A stretch of DNA of 64,000 bases, from contig NZ_ABJL02000008.1 of assembly GCF_000172175.1 (NCBI RefSeq), positions 1,922,001 to 1,986,000 on the forward strand, written 5' to 3'. Every line of letters starts with the position of its first letter. Within the stretch, counting starts at the first letter, position 1. Of the stretch, positions 26,086 through 33,731 are shown piece after piece. A program made the position numbers and the translations under genes. A model generated the notes under the pieces. That model worked only from the letters and a program-made list of their open reading frames with translations. It had not been told where the DNA came from and made no database searches. Origin of the DNA: Bacteroides intestinalis DSM 17393. Lineage in GTDB: Bacteria > Bacteroidota > Bacteroidia > Bacteroidales > Bacteroidaceae.

Positions 26086-26120
26086 CCTGTTTTGCAATTT
26101 GCTGATTTTCAGCGTTTATT

Positions 26121-26133
26121 GCGGAGAGACAGG
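26121..26133. repeat. Right attachment core (attR)
   Basis: GCGGAGAGACAGG, the 3' end of tRNA-Ser(UGA): acceptor strand plus part of the T stem. Identical to the left core at 13233-13245. Confidence 0.85.
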
Positions 26134-26206
26134 GATTCGAACCCCGGGTACCTCGCAGTACAACGGTTTTCAAGACCGCCGCAATCGACCACTCTGCCAC
26201 CTCTCC
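26122..26206 (-). tRNA. tRNA-Ser (anticodon UGA)
   Basis: An 85-nt class II tRNA. The acceptor strand GGAGAGG (26206-26200) pairs with TCTCTCC, with one G-T pair and a G discriminator base at 26122. The anticodon loop CTTGAAA gives UGA. It has a long variable arm and a TTCGAAT T-loop. CCA is not encoded. The gene stays intact because the mobile element restores its 3' end. Confidence 0.95.
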
Positions 26207-26399
26207 AAAACTCCTCTTTTAAGAAGTGCTTTTCTCTTAAAGCGATGCAAAATTACTATTCTTTTTTGATATCACAAATATTTCGGCACAAAAATATTAT
26301 TTCTACGATATTTTATAAACGTAATTTATTTTACGGAGAGTCTATACTTGAAATGCTCCATATATATATTGTAAAATAACAGAAAAGCATAAAACATGC

Positions 26400-26487
26400 T
26401 GTCAACAAGAAATCAACTTCCTGCTGACAAGAAGTTAATTTCCTGTCAACAAACTCTTAACTTCTTGTCTACAGAAAATCATCTTCT
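26400..26487. repeat. 22-bp tandem repeat, four copies
   Basis: Units start at 26400, 26422, 26444 and 26466 with exact 22-bp spacing; the unit is close to TGTCAACAAGAAGTTAACTT plus two bases. Copy 2 and the copy 3/4 junction form a perfect 13-bp inverted repeat (GACAAGAAGTTAA at 26426-26438 against 26457-26469). Same period and copy number as the array at 4805, with a different sequence. Confidence 0.85.
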
Positions 26488-26679
26488 TATAAGTATATGA
26501 TAATCAGTACAAAGTTTTATAGCAACCCATTTATTTTTGTAAACATTTCCATTTTCAATCAGCAAATGATATTAGTTCCGCTATTAACCTGCCATTTACC
26601 AATAAATGAGTAAAAGAGTGCAGATAATAAGCACAAAAAAACAACCTTAACTGGTAACTCCCATACCTAACAATAGTTA

Positions 26680-26747
26680 TTTTATGTCGTACAACATAAA
26701 AACTGACTATTCATGCAATGCTATGTGGAAAAAAGATAGTAATTTTG
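26680..26747 (+). promoter_or_regulatory. pflB promoter with Crp/Fnr-like palindrome
   Basis: TTTTATGT (26680-26687) and ACATAAAA (26694-26701) enclose a central GTAC, giving a 22-bp palindrome with one mismatched pair. The -7 box TAATTTTG is at 26740-26747, without a -33 box. The palindrome centre is about 62 bp upstream of the expected start site, the classical class I activator position. The binding protein is inferred. Confidence 0.5.
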
Positions 26748-26786
26748 CAGTCCTTATTAGGATAACAACCATTACCCACTAACAAA

Positions 26787-29024
26787 ATGAATATTATGGA
26801 ATTGAACAAAACCTTTATCGACGGGCTTTGGAGCAAAGAAATCAATGTCAGTGATTTCGTGAGTAAAAACATCGCGCCTTATACTGGAGACGCTTCTTTC
26901 CTGCAAGGACCTACCGAACGTACCAAACATATTTGGGAGCTTTGCCTCAAAGCACTCGAAGAAGAAAGAGCTAACAACGGAGTACGTTCTCTCGACCCTC
27001 ACACTGTATCAACTATTACTTCACATCAGGCCGGCTATATAGATAAGGAGAATGAACTTATCGTTGGTTTGCAGACAGATGAGCTATTGAAACGCGCTAT
27101 CAAACCGTTTGGTGGCATCAATGTAGTAGCTAAAGCTTGCCGCGAAAACGGTGTAGAAATAGATGATAAAGTAAAGGATATCTTTACCCATTATCGCAAG
27201 ACACACAATGACGGTGTATTCGACGTATATACTGAAGAGATCCGCTCATTCCGTTCATTGGGTTTCCTCACCGGACTTCCCGATAACTATGCCCGCGGAC
27301 GTATCATCGGTGATTACCGTCGTCTGGCCCTTTACGGCATCGATCGCCTCATCGAAGCCAAAATGGAAGATTTACACAATCTGACCGGTCCGATGACTGA
27401 TGACCGTATTCGCCTGCGTGAAGAAGTGGCCGAGCAGATCAAGGCTTTGAAAGATATTAAGATAATGGGCGAATATTACGGACTCGATCTCAGTCGTCCG
27501 GCTACTTCCGCACAGGAAGCCGTACAATGGGTGTACATGGCTTATCTGGCCGCTGTAAAAGAACAAGACGGTGCAGCCATGTCTCTGGGTAACGTTTCTT
27601 CGTTCCTCGACATCTTTATTGAATATGATCTGGCACACGGTAAAATCAATGAAACATTTGCCCAGGAGCTGATCGACCAGTTCGTTATCAAACTCCGTAT
27701 GGTGCGCCATCTGCGTATGCAGTCATACAACGATATCTTTGCTGGAGACCCGACTTGGGTAACAGAAGCCATTGGCGGACGTTTCAACGACGGACGTGTG
27801 AAGGTAACGAAGACTTCCTTCCGCTTCCTGCAAACACTGTATAACCTCGGTCCTTCTCCCGAACCGAACCTGACTATACTTTGGGGACCTGAACTCCCTG
27901 AAGGCTTCAAGGAATTCTGTGCACAAGTATCCGTAGATACCAGCTCCATCCAATACGAAAATGATAACCTGATGCGCGAAGTACGTAACTGCGACGACTA
28001 TGGTATCGCATGTTGTGTATCCTATCAGGCTATCGGCAAGCAGATACAGTTCTTCGGAGCCCGTGCCAACCTAGCAAAAGCCTTGTTGCTTGCCATCAAC
28101 GGTGGACGTTGCGAAAACACCGGTACCGTCATGGTAAAAGGCATTCCTGTATTGACTGGCGAAACATTGAAGTTCGAGGAAGTTATGTCGAACTACAAGA
28201 AAGTGCTGACCGAAATTGCCCGTGTCTACAATGAAGCAATGAACATCATCCACTTCATGCACGATAAATATTATTACGAAAAGGCTCAGATGGCATTTAT
28301 CGATACGAATCCACGAATCAATCTGGCTTATGGTGTAGCAGGTCTTTCCATTGCCATCGACTCACTGTCAGCCATCAAACATGCAAAGGTTACGGCCCGT
28401 CGCAACGATATCGGCTTGACGGAAGGTTTCGATATTGAAGGCACATTCCCATGTTTCGGAAACAATGACGACCGCGTGGACCACCTCGGTGTAGACTTGG
28501 TATATTATTTCAGCGAAGAACTGAAAAAATTGCCCGTTTACAAGAATGCTCGTCCTACCCTTTCATTGCTGACGATTACTTCTAATGTAATGTACGGTAA
28601 GAAAACAGGTGCTACTCCTGACGGACGTGCCAAGGGTGTAGCTTTCGCCCCGGGTGCCAACCCGATGCACGGACGCGATAAGAACGGTGCCATCGCATCA
28701 CTGAGTTCCGTTGCCAAGTTGCGTTATCGCGACTCACAGGACGGTATTAGTAATACATTCTCTATTGTTCCGAAATCTCTCGGTCCGACACCAGAAGACC
28801 GTGTTGAAAACCTGGTAACAATGATGGACGGTTACTTTACTAAAGGTGCACACCACCTGAACGTAAACGTGCTGAACCGTGAAATGCTGGAAGATGCCAT
28901 GGAGCATCCGGAGAAGTATCCGCAACTCACAATTCGTGTTTCCGGCTATGCTGTGAACTTCGTGAAGCTGAGCCGCGAGCATCAGTTAGAGGTTATTAGT
29001 CGTAGTTTCCACGAAAGAATGTAA
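26787..29024 (+). CDS. pflB: Formate C-acetyltransferase (pyruvate formate-lyase)
   Basis: A 745-aa glycyl-radical enzyme. It converts pyruvate and CoA to acetyl-CoA and formate in anaerobic fermentation. The catalytic Cys pair is in YGIACCVSYQAIG (about residues 412-413). The radical Gly is in the C-terminal motif RVSGYAV, with the typical closing block NFVKLSREHQLEVISRSFHE. A second in-frame ATG at 26796 would give 742 aa; neither start has a clear ribosome site. The activating enzyme pflA follows 1 bp after the stop, so the two are co-expressed. The upstream palindrome suggests control by a Crp/Fnr-family activator. Confidence 0.96.
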   Translation: MNIMELNKTFIDGLWSKEINVSDFVSKNIAPYTGDASFLQGPTERTKHIWELCLKALEEERANNGVRSLDPHTVSTITSHQAGYIDKENELIVGLQTDELLKRAIKPFGGINVVAKACRENGVEIDDKVKDIFTHYRKTHNDGVFDVYTEEIRSFRSLGFLTGLPDNYARGRIIGDYRRLALYGIDRLIEAKMEDLHNLTGPMTDDRIRLREEVAEQIKALKDIKIMGEYYGLDLSRPATSAQEAVQWVYMAYLAAVKEQDGAAMSLGNVSSFLDIFIEYDLAHGKINETFAQELIDQFVIKLRMVRHLRMQSYNDIFAGDPTWVTEAIGGRFNDGRVKVTKTSFRFLQTLYNLGPSPEPNLTILWGPELPEGFKEFCAQVSVDTSSIQYENDNLMREVRNCDDYGIACCVSYQAIGKQIQFFGARANLAKALLLAINGGRCENTGTVMVKGIPVLTGETLKFEEVMSNYKKVLTEIARVYNEAMNIIHFMHDKYYYEKAQMAFIDTNPRINLAYGVAGLSIAIDSLSAIKHAKVTARRNDIGLTEGFDIEGTFPCFGNNDDRVDHLGVDLVYYFSEELKKLPVYKNARPTLSLLTITSNVMYGKKTGATPDGRAKGVAFAPGANPMHGRDKNGAIASLSSVAKLRYRDSQDGISNTFSIVPKSLGPTPEDRVENLVTMMDGYFTKGAHHLNVNVLNREMLEDAMEHPEKYPQLTIRVSGYAVNFVKLSREHQLEVISRSFHERM

Positions 29025-29025
29025 T

Positions 29026-29751
29026 ATGATAAACGTACACTCCTACGAAAGTATGGGAACATTCGACGGGCCGGGTCTCCGGCTCGTCGTTTTCCTACAA
29101 GGCTGTCCGTTCCGCTGTTTGTATTGTGCCAACCCGGATACGATAGATGCAAAGGGGGGGACACCTACCCCACCGGAAGAAATTCTGCAAATGGCTATCA
29201 GCCAGAAAGCATTTTTCGGAAAAAAGGGTGGCATCACATTCTCGGGTGGTGAGCCTACATTACAGGCCGAAGCGCTTATACCTTTGTTCAAAGATTTGAA
29301 AGCAAACGGCATTCACATCTGCCTGGATACCAATGGTGGCATCTGGAATGAAAAAGTAGAAGAACTATTGAGCCTGACGGATTTAGTGCTGCTGGACCTC
29401 AAAGAATTCAATCCCGAACGCCATAAGAAACTAACCGGATGCAGCAATACAAAAACTTTGCATACGGCAGCTTGGCTGGAGGAACAGAACCGGCCTTTCT
29501 GGCTACGCTATGTATTAGTACCGGGATATAGTGATTTTGAGGAAGACATTCGCAGTTTAGGCGAACATCTCGGCCAATATAAAAGTATACAGCGGGTAGA
29601 AATTCTTCCTTATCATCGTCTGGGCGTGCACAAGTACGAAGCTATGGAATGGGATTACCAATTGAAAGAGGTAAAAGAAAACACTCCCGAACAACTAGAA
29701 CGTGCAGAAAAGCTATTTAAGGAATACTTCGAAACGGTGATGGTAAACTAA
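29026..29751 (+). CDS. pflA: Pyruvate formate-lyase activating enzyme (radical SAM)
   Basis: A 241-aa radical SAM protein. The [4Fe-4S] cluster motif CX3CX2C is in GCPFRCLYCANP (about 28-39), and the SAM-binding GGE-like motif is in ITFSGGEPTLQ (about 75). It makes the glycyl radical in PflB using SAM and an electron donor. The start at 29026 follows the pflB stop by 1 bp, and the frame begins INVHSYESMGTFDGPG, the usual start of this family. The 3' end is followed by the repeat-rich bidirectional region at 29761. Confidence 0.95.
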   Translation: MINVHSYESMGTFDGPGLRLVVFLQGCPFRCLYCANPDTIDAKGGTPTPPEEILQMAISQKAFFGKKGGITFSGGEPTLQAEALIPLFKDLKANGIHICLDTNGGIWNEKVEELLSLTDLVLLDLKEFNPERHKKLTGCSNTKTLHTAAWLEEQNRPFWLRYVLVPGYSDFEEDIRSLGEHLGQYKSIQRVEILPYHRLGVHKYEAMEWDYQLKEVKENTPEQLERAEKLFKEYFETVMVN

Positions 29752-29760
29752 GAGAAATAA

Positions 29761-29866
29761 AAGAGTGATAAGGTGATAGAGTGATATAGTAGCTGCGCTG
29801 TATGTCACAGAGCATTATCACCCTATTACTTTATCACTCTATTACTCTATCACCCTACCACTCTTT
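29761..29866. repeat. Inverted array of GTGATA-type repeats, likely bidirectional terminator
   Basis: Short direct repeats of GAGTGATA/AGGTGATA (29763-29786) are matched by complementary TATCACTC/TATTACTC/TATCACCC units (29816-29864), forming a long imperfect stem between the convergent pflA and the beta-barrel gene. Confidence 0.65.
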
Positions 29867-29877
29867 ATTCATACTGA

Positions 29878-31161
29878 TTAGTAAGTCAGACGGATACCTG
29901 CCTGCAACGTAAAGTTCGTCGGATTTTCCTTTCGTATAGTCTCTATCGGAGAGCCATCGTCAAAGAAATAGGAAACACCTGGCTCTACATATATGCCCAC
30001 TCTGTTACTAATATTATATTGGGCACCTACCGCACCCATTACCGAAAGTTGCACAGGCTTCACTGTTTCCTTTTCACTTCCTACCTTACCATAAACACAC
30101 TTCTCTATTGCACCACCGGCAGATACATACACCGTGAAACGTTTATCATTAACGAAACTCCAGTTCGCACGCACCGGAATACCGATATAGTGCAGTTTCT
30201 GATCTGTCTTTTCCGAACTGTTTTCGTAAGTTATCTCAGATGACAGCATCGTATAAGTCACACCGGTTTCCACCGAGAAGTTTTTCGGCAATGCTTTCCG
30301 CACCGATACACCGAAACTGAGCGGTTGCTTATGCTTGATATCCTTAACCTGACGCAAATTTTTCCGCAAATAAGGCACACCACCTTCAAAAACAAGTTCC
30401 TGGCCGTCAGGAATATTCAGAATACCGTTAGATACATCCGGCAAGTCTAACTTATCACTAAACATCGGACCGGAGCTAGGATCGGCCTGCATATCATTTC
30501 CCATTGTATTCATGGCAAGTGCTCCTGTATTTCCAACAGACATACCAATCGCCCAACCTTTATTTTTCGTAGAAGATTTCTTTTCGGTCGGCAAATGCAG
30601 TTTGTCTCTGCTGGAAGGACGGTATACCTCGCGCTCCTTTCCTTTAGAAGTTGAAGAAGAGTTTGATGGAACGACATCGTCTCCATTCGCCTTTTCTGTG
30701 AGCACTTCAGTGTCCTTTTCCTGTATCTGTGCACCCATTTCCGATATATTCTTTTCTGTTTCCAAATGTTGTGCCACAAGAGCTTGACGAGAGCTTTCCT
30801 GCTCAATCACCCTTCTGATAACAAACTCCGGTTCTTCTCCCTGCACATCCGGCTCTGCAGGTGCAGGCAGCGCATCAGGTATAGCTGCTAAAGCCGGTTC
30901 GGCCGCACGACGCACATCGTCCACTACCGGACTTTGCAGCAACCAAAGACTGACGGACGACACAGCCACCAGCGCAACCGCCGCAGCCGTCATCGCCCAA
31001 CGGCGGAACAGAATCTTTTTCTTTGTCCCGACAACAGACATGGGTGCAGAAGTCGGCAACGCCTTCTCCAATCGCTCCCAGCCGGCATCAGGTAGCGGCT
31101 CGGAGTAATCATCCAACCGTTCCTTTATCTTTTTCAACCACAATTCATCATCTTTCATCAT
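29878..31161 (-). CDS. TM protein with C-terminal outer-membrane-type beta-barrel, partner of ECF sigma factor
   Basis: A 427-aa protein. The N-terminal cytoplasmic-looking segment (about 1-48, DDELWLKKIKERLDDYSEPL) is followed by one TM helix (about 50-70, AMTAAAVALVAVSSVSLWLL) and a low-complexity linker (about 75-215). The C-terminal region (about 240-427) is an OmpA/PorT-like beta-barrel with alternating strands (RVGIYVEPGVSYFF, NFTLQAGIRLTY at the end). The gene lies 12 bp after an ECF sigma factor gene on the same strand, so it is probably its regulator or output. An N-terminal inner-membrane helix and a C-terminal outer-membrane barrel in one chain would bridge the periplasm. An anti-sigma role for the N-terminus is inferred. 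Confidence 0.72.
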   Translation of the reverse strand: MMKDDELWLKKIKERLDDYSEPLPDAGWERLEKALPTSAPMSVVGTKKKILFRRWAMTAAAVALVAVSSVSLWLLQSPVVDDVRRAAEPALAAIPDALPAPAEPDVQGEEPEFVIRRVIEQESSRQALVAQHLETEKNISEMGAQIQEKDTEVLTEKANGDDVVPSNSSSTSKGKEREVYRPSSRDKLHLPTEKKSSTKNKGWAIGMSVGNTGALAMNTMGNDMQADPSSGPMFSDKLDLPDVSNGILNIPDGQELVFEGGVPYLRKNLRQVKDIKHKQPLSFGVSVRKALPKNFSVETGVTYTMLSSEITYENSSEKTDQKLHYIGIPVRANWSFVNDKRFTVYVSAGGAIEKCVYGKVGSEKETVKPVQLSVMGAVGAQYNISNRVGIYVEPGVSYFFDDGSPIETIRKENPTNFTLQAGIRLTY

Positions 31162-31173
31162 ACGTCCTTTCCT

Positions 31174-31737
31174 TTAAGCATTGTTTTTCATCCACTCCCG
31201 CACTTTAGTAGCCAAAGTAGCTTTGGCACGCGTCAGCTGCGAAGCTGATGATTTCTCATTAATTCCCAGCATCTGGGCAATTTCCCTATGAGATTTATCT
31301 TCAAATATATACAAGTTGAATACGGTGCGATAACCAACAGGCAATTCACTGATAAACTGCATCAGCACCTTCTGAGGAATAGTATCCACTGTCGAAGCAT
31401 CAGGTTCTTCGTACGTTTCGGGTACGTTATCCAATCCTTCCGACTGGTTTATTACATCATTCTTGCGCAAGTATTGCAGCGCCGTATTCACCATAACACG
31501 CTCCATCCACGCCCGCAAGGAACCATCACCCCGCCAAGTGAATTTATCAAAAGAATCGAAAAGTTTCAGGAAACCGTCGTGCATCAGGTCTTCTGCCGTT
31601 TCACGGTCGCCCGCATAACGGAGGCACACGCTGAGCATTCGCCCAGCATAGCGCTCGTACAGTTCTTTCCTGGCAAGGTTATCCCCTTGCCTGCATCGTC
31701 CTGCCAGTTCCTGTTCTTCCATTCTTTCCTTTGACAC
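31174..31737 (-). CDS. ECF-type RNA polymerase sigma factor
   Basis: A 187-aa sigma-70 family protein of the ECF type. Region 2 (about 15-85) has ARKELYERYAGRMLSVCLRY and TAEDLMHDGFLKLFDSFDKF. Region 4 (about 120-180) has SELPVGYRTVFNLYIFEDKS, then HREIAQMLGINEKSSASQL, a standard helix-turn-helix. Regions 1 and 3 are absent. It would direct polymerase to a small regulon. It is followed by the TM/beta-barrel gene. Its promoter candidate and a 14-bp inverted repeat lie upstream at 31759-31835. Confidence 0.93.
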   Translation of the reverse strand: MSKERMEEQELAGRCRQGDNLARKELYERYAGRMLSVCLRYAGDRETAEDLMHDGFLKLFDSFDKFTWRGDGSLRAWMERVMVNTALQYLRKNDVINQSEGLDNVPETYEEPDASTVDTIPQKVLMQFISELPVGYRTVFNLYIFEDKSHREIAQMLGINEKSSASQLTRAKATLATKVREWMKNNA

Positions 31738-31758
31738 GCGTTTACCTTATAAATGCAG

Positions 31759-31835
31759 CAAAGATAGAAATACTGCACGTAGCGAACAAGAAATTAATTC
31801 TTTTGTTTCTTTAACAGTCAGACGTGCAGTATTTC
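31759..31835 (-). promoter_or_regulatory. Sigma-gene promoter overlapped by a 14-bp inverted repeat
   Basis: On the minus strand TATCTTTG (31766-31759) is a -7 box, with CTTG about 20 bp upstream (31790-31787). Directly upstream, GAAATACTGCACGT (31767-31780) is repeated in perfect inversion at 31822-31835, flanking a 41-bp AT-rich stretch with a near palindrome (AAGAAATTAATTCTT). This fits an operator pair between the divergent sigma and NigD-like genes. Confidence 0.5.
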
Positions 31836-31898
31836 CCCTCATCACGCATTTTTAAAATACATGGGAAAAATAAGATTAACTCCAAAAACATGCAATTG

Positions 31899-32597
31899 AT
31901 GAAAAAGCTGAGATTTTATTCGGTAATACTTCTGCTTACGTTTTTAGCAGTATCGATGTTACAGTCTTGTCTGAGTGATGCTGATGACACTTCTAATGGT
32001 ACTCTTTTTACAATCGGTACCATAAAGGTTATTGAAGATAAGGAATACTATTTTAATCTAGATGACGGTGAAAAGATGTATCCCAGCGATACAACATATA
32101 TACATAATTATACTGTAAATGACGACCAACGCGTCTTCATTCATTTTCTTCCATTGGAAGAAAGTATTCCGGGATATAAGTATAACGTAAAACTGATTCA
32201 GATAGAAGACATTCTGACAAAGGATATCATTCCGCTGACTGAGGAGACTGCCGACAGTATTGGTAATGATCATATTAATGTCGTCGAGTTGTGGATTACA
32301 GGAAATTATCTAAACATAGAACATCAATTCTTCCACAACAATAATAGCAGTAAAAAACACATGTTGAATCTGGTCATCAATCAAACAGAGCAAGCATCTG
32401 CCTCGGAAGATGATTATCTCACATTGGAGTTCCGCCACAATGCTTATGATGATGAGCCACGCACACTGGGTTGGGGAGTTGTATCATTCAGATTGAAAGA
32501 GATAGCCAATCAACTGGTGGGAAAGAAAGGATTAAAAATTATCGTGAATACGATTTACGATGGAAAACAAACTTATACGGTGGACTTGAAAAAATAA
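31899..32597 (+). CDS. NigD-like lipoprotein
   Basis: A protein of about 232 aa with a lipoprotein signal (MKKLRFYSVILLLTFLAVSM, lipobox LQSC; Cys at about 23). The mature part is beta-rich, with conserved features of the NigD-like family (an N-terminal OB-like half, TLFTIGTIKVIEDKEYYF, and a C-terminal half with SFRLKEI and a final KIIVNTIYDGKQTYTVDL). The start at 31899 gives a standard MKK signal; 31890 is an alternative. Function is unknown; related proteins are surface or periplasmic lipoproteins. It is divergent from the ECF sigma gene across the inverted-repeat region. Confidence 0.8.
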   Translation: MKKLRFYSVILLLTFLAVSMLQSCLSDADDTSNGTLFTIGTIKVIEDKEYYFNLDDGEKMYPSDTTYIHNYTVNDDQRVFIHFLPLEESIPGYKYNVKLIQIEDILTKDIIPLTEETADSIGNDHINVVELWITGNYLNIEHQFFHNNNSSKKHMLNLVINQTEQASASEDDYLTLEFRHNAYDDEPRTLGWGVVSFRLKEIANQLVGKKGLKIIVNTIYDGKQTYTVDLKK

Positions 32598-32650
32598 CAG
32601 ATCAAGTTAAACGAAAAGATATCAACCTAAACTATGACCTATTGAAGACG

Positions 32651-32687
32651 AAGAGGGTACATCCACTTTAGGAATGTACCCTCTTTT
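32651..32687. terminator. Rho-independent terminator
   Basis: AAGAGGGTACAT (32651-32662) pairs with ATGTACCCTCTT (32674-32685), with a further CC/GG pair and a T run on the plus strand. It lies between the convergent NigD-like gene and the Zn-dehydrogenase gene. Confidence 0.85.
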
Positions 32688-32691
32688 ACAT

Positions 32692-33708
32692 TTATAGCTG
32701 TACCAGGATACGGAATACCTTTCCCGGATTAGCTACCCACTCCGTCATTGCTTCCAATGCATTTTCGGGTACTGCAACTTTCGTTATTAATTCTTCTACC
32801 GGACAAGTACCTGCCTTCATATAGTTAATTACCGCGCGGAAATCGGCCGGCAACGCATTTCTGGAGCCTCGTATATCCAATTCTTTCTGAACAAAATACT
32901 TGGTCTGAAAAGCGACTTCACTTTTTGCATAGCCAATGCAGACTACACGGCCTGAGAAAGCTACTTCATCGACAGCCATTACATAAGTCACAGGACTACC
33001 GACTGCTTCAATCACAACATCAGCCCCAAAGCCTTCCGTAATTTCTTGTATCCGGCTATGTATATTTTCTGTCTTAGAATTTACTGTATAAGAGGCTCCC
33101 ATTCTCCGAGCCAACTCCAACTTCTCATCATCCAGATCCACAGCAATAACAACGGCACCTCTAAGCGCAGCACGTACAATAGCACCTATACCAATCATAC
33201 CACACCCGATGACCATCACATATTCATTATCAATCACCTGACCGCGTGAGACAGCATGAAATCCCACACTCATCGGCTCAATCAGAGCACAATCACGAGG
33301 AGAGATGTCACCTGCCGGAATTATTTTAGTCCAAGGCAATACAGCATACTCACACATCACACCATTTCGCTGCACTCCCAATGTTTCATTATGTTCGCAG
33401 GCATTGACACGACCATTACGGCACGAAGCACACTTACCACAATTAGTATATGGATTCAGAGTCACATTCATTCCTTTCTCGAAACCAGCCGGAACATCCG
33501 GACCTATTTCTTCAATTATCGCGCCCACTTCATGTCCCGGCACTACAGGTAATTTCACCATCGGATTACGTCCCAGGAAGGTGTTCAAATCAGAACCACA
33601 AAAACCTACATATTTAATTCTCACCAACACCTCACCGGCACCAACCACCGGTTTTTCAAGTTCAACCACCTTCATTTCAGAGGGATTGACTATTTGAACT
33701 GCTTTCAT
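32692..33708 (-). CDS. Zinc-dependent alcohol/sugar dehydrogenase (MDR family)
   Basis: A 338-aa medium-chain dehydrogenase. The catalytic zinc site is in VGFCGSDLN (Cys about 36) and PGHEVG (His-Glu about 59-60). The structural zinc site is the four-Cys group CGKCASCRNGRVNACE (about 93-108). The Rossmann NAD site is VIGCGMIGIGAIVRAALRGA (about 168-187). This group oxidises polyols or sugar acids. It is the last of four co-oriented genes with a FucP-like permease, lactonase-like amidohydrolase and aldo/keto reductase, so it probably oxidises a later intermediate of the same sugar. The exact substrate is not readable. Confidence 0.85.
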   Translation of the reverse strand: MKAVQIVNPSEMKVVELEKPVVGAGEVLVRIKYVGFCGSDLNTFLGRNPMVKLPVVPGHEVGAIIEEIGPDVPAGFEKGMNVTLNPYTNCGKCASCRNGRVNACEHNETLGVQRNGVMCEYAVLPWTKIIPAGDISPRDCALIEPMSVGFHAVSRGQVIDNEYVMVIGCGMIGIGAIVRAALRGAVVIAVDLDDEKLELARRMGASYTVNSKTENIHSRIQEITEGFGADVVIEAVGSPVTYVMAVDEVAFSGRVVCIGYAKSEVAFQTKYFVQKELDIRGSRNALPADFRAVINYMKAGTCPVEELITKVAVPENALEAMTEWVANPGKVFRILVQL

Positions 33709-33731
33709 TTTATATATTTGAAATTAATTGT

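Larger units (their letters stand above)
13233..26133. mobile_element. NBU-like mobilizable element integrated in tRNA-Ser(UGA)
   Basis: About 12.9 kb bounded by a 13-bp direct repeat, GCGGAGAGACAGG, at 13233-13245 and 26121-26133. The right copy is the 3' end of an intact tRNA-Ser. The left copy is a displaced 3' fragment with further partial match (TCGAACC) but no tRNA body. Reverse-complemented, the repeat is CCTGTCTCTCCGC, which I remember as the core reported for Bacteroides NBU1/NBU2 elements; NBU2 is known to use tRNA-Ser. Contents in order: tyrosine integrase, DUF1016 nuclease, coiled-coil protein, DUF3853, RepA-like ATPase, primase, MobV relaxase, AT-rich cargo. It has no conjugation (tra) genes, so it would need a helper element to move. 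Confidence 0.88.
26207..26786. other. 580-bp intergenic region upstream of pflB
   Basis: No gene is supported. It contains the 22-bp tandem repeats (26400-26487), a 22-bp palindrome and the pflB -7 box, listed separately. The remainder is AT-rich. Confidence 0.6.

Noticed and set aside
31767..31835. Invertible promoter between inverted repeats
   Set aside because: The segment between the arms is only 41 bp and there is no invertase gene nearby; an operator pair is more likely.
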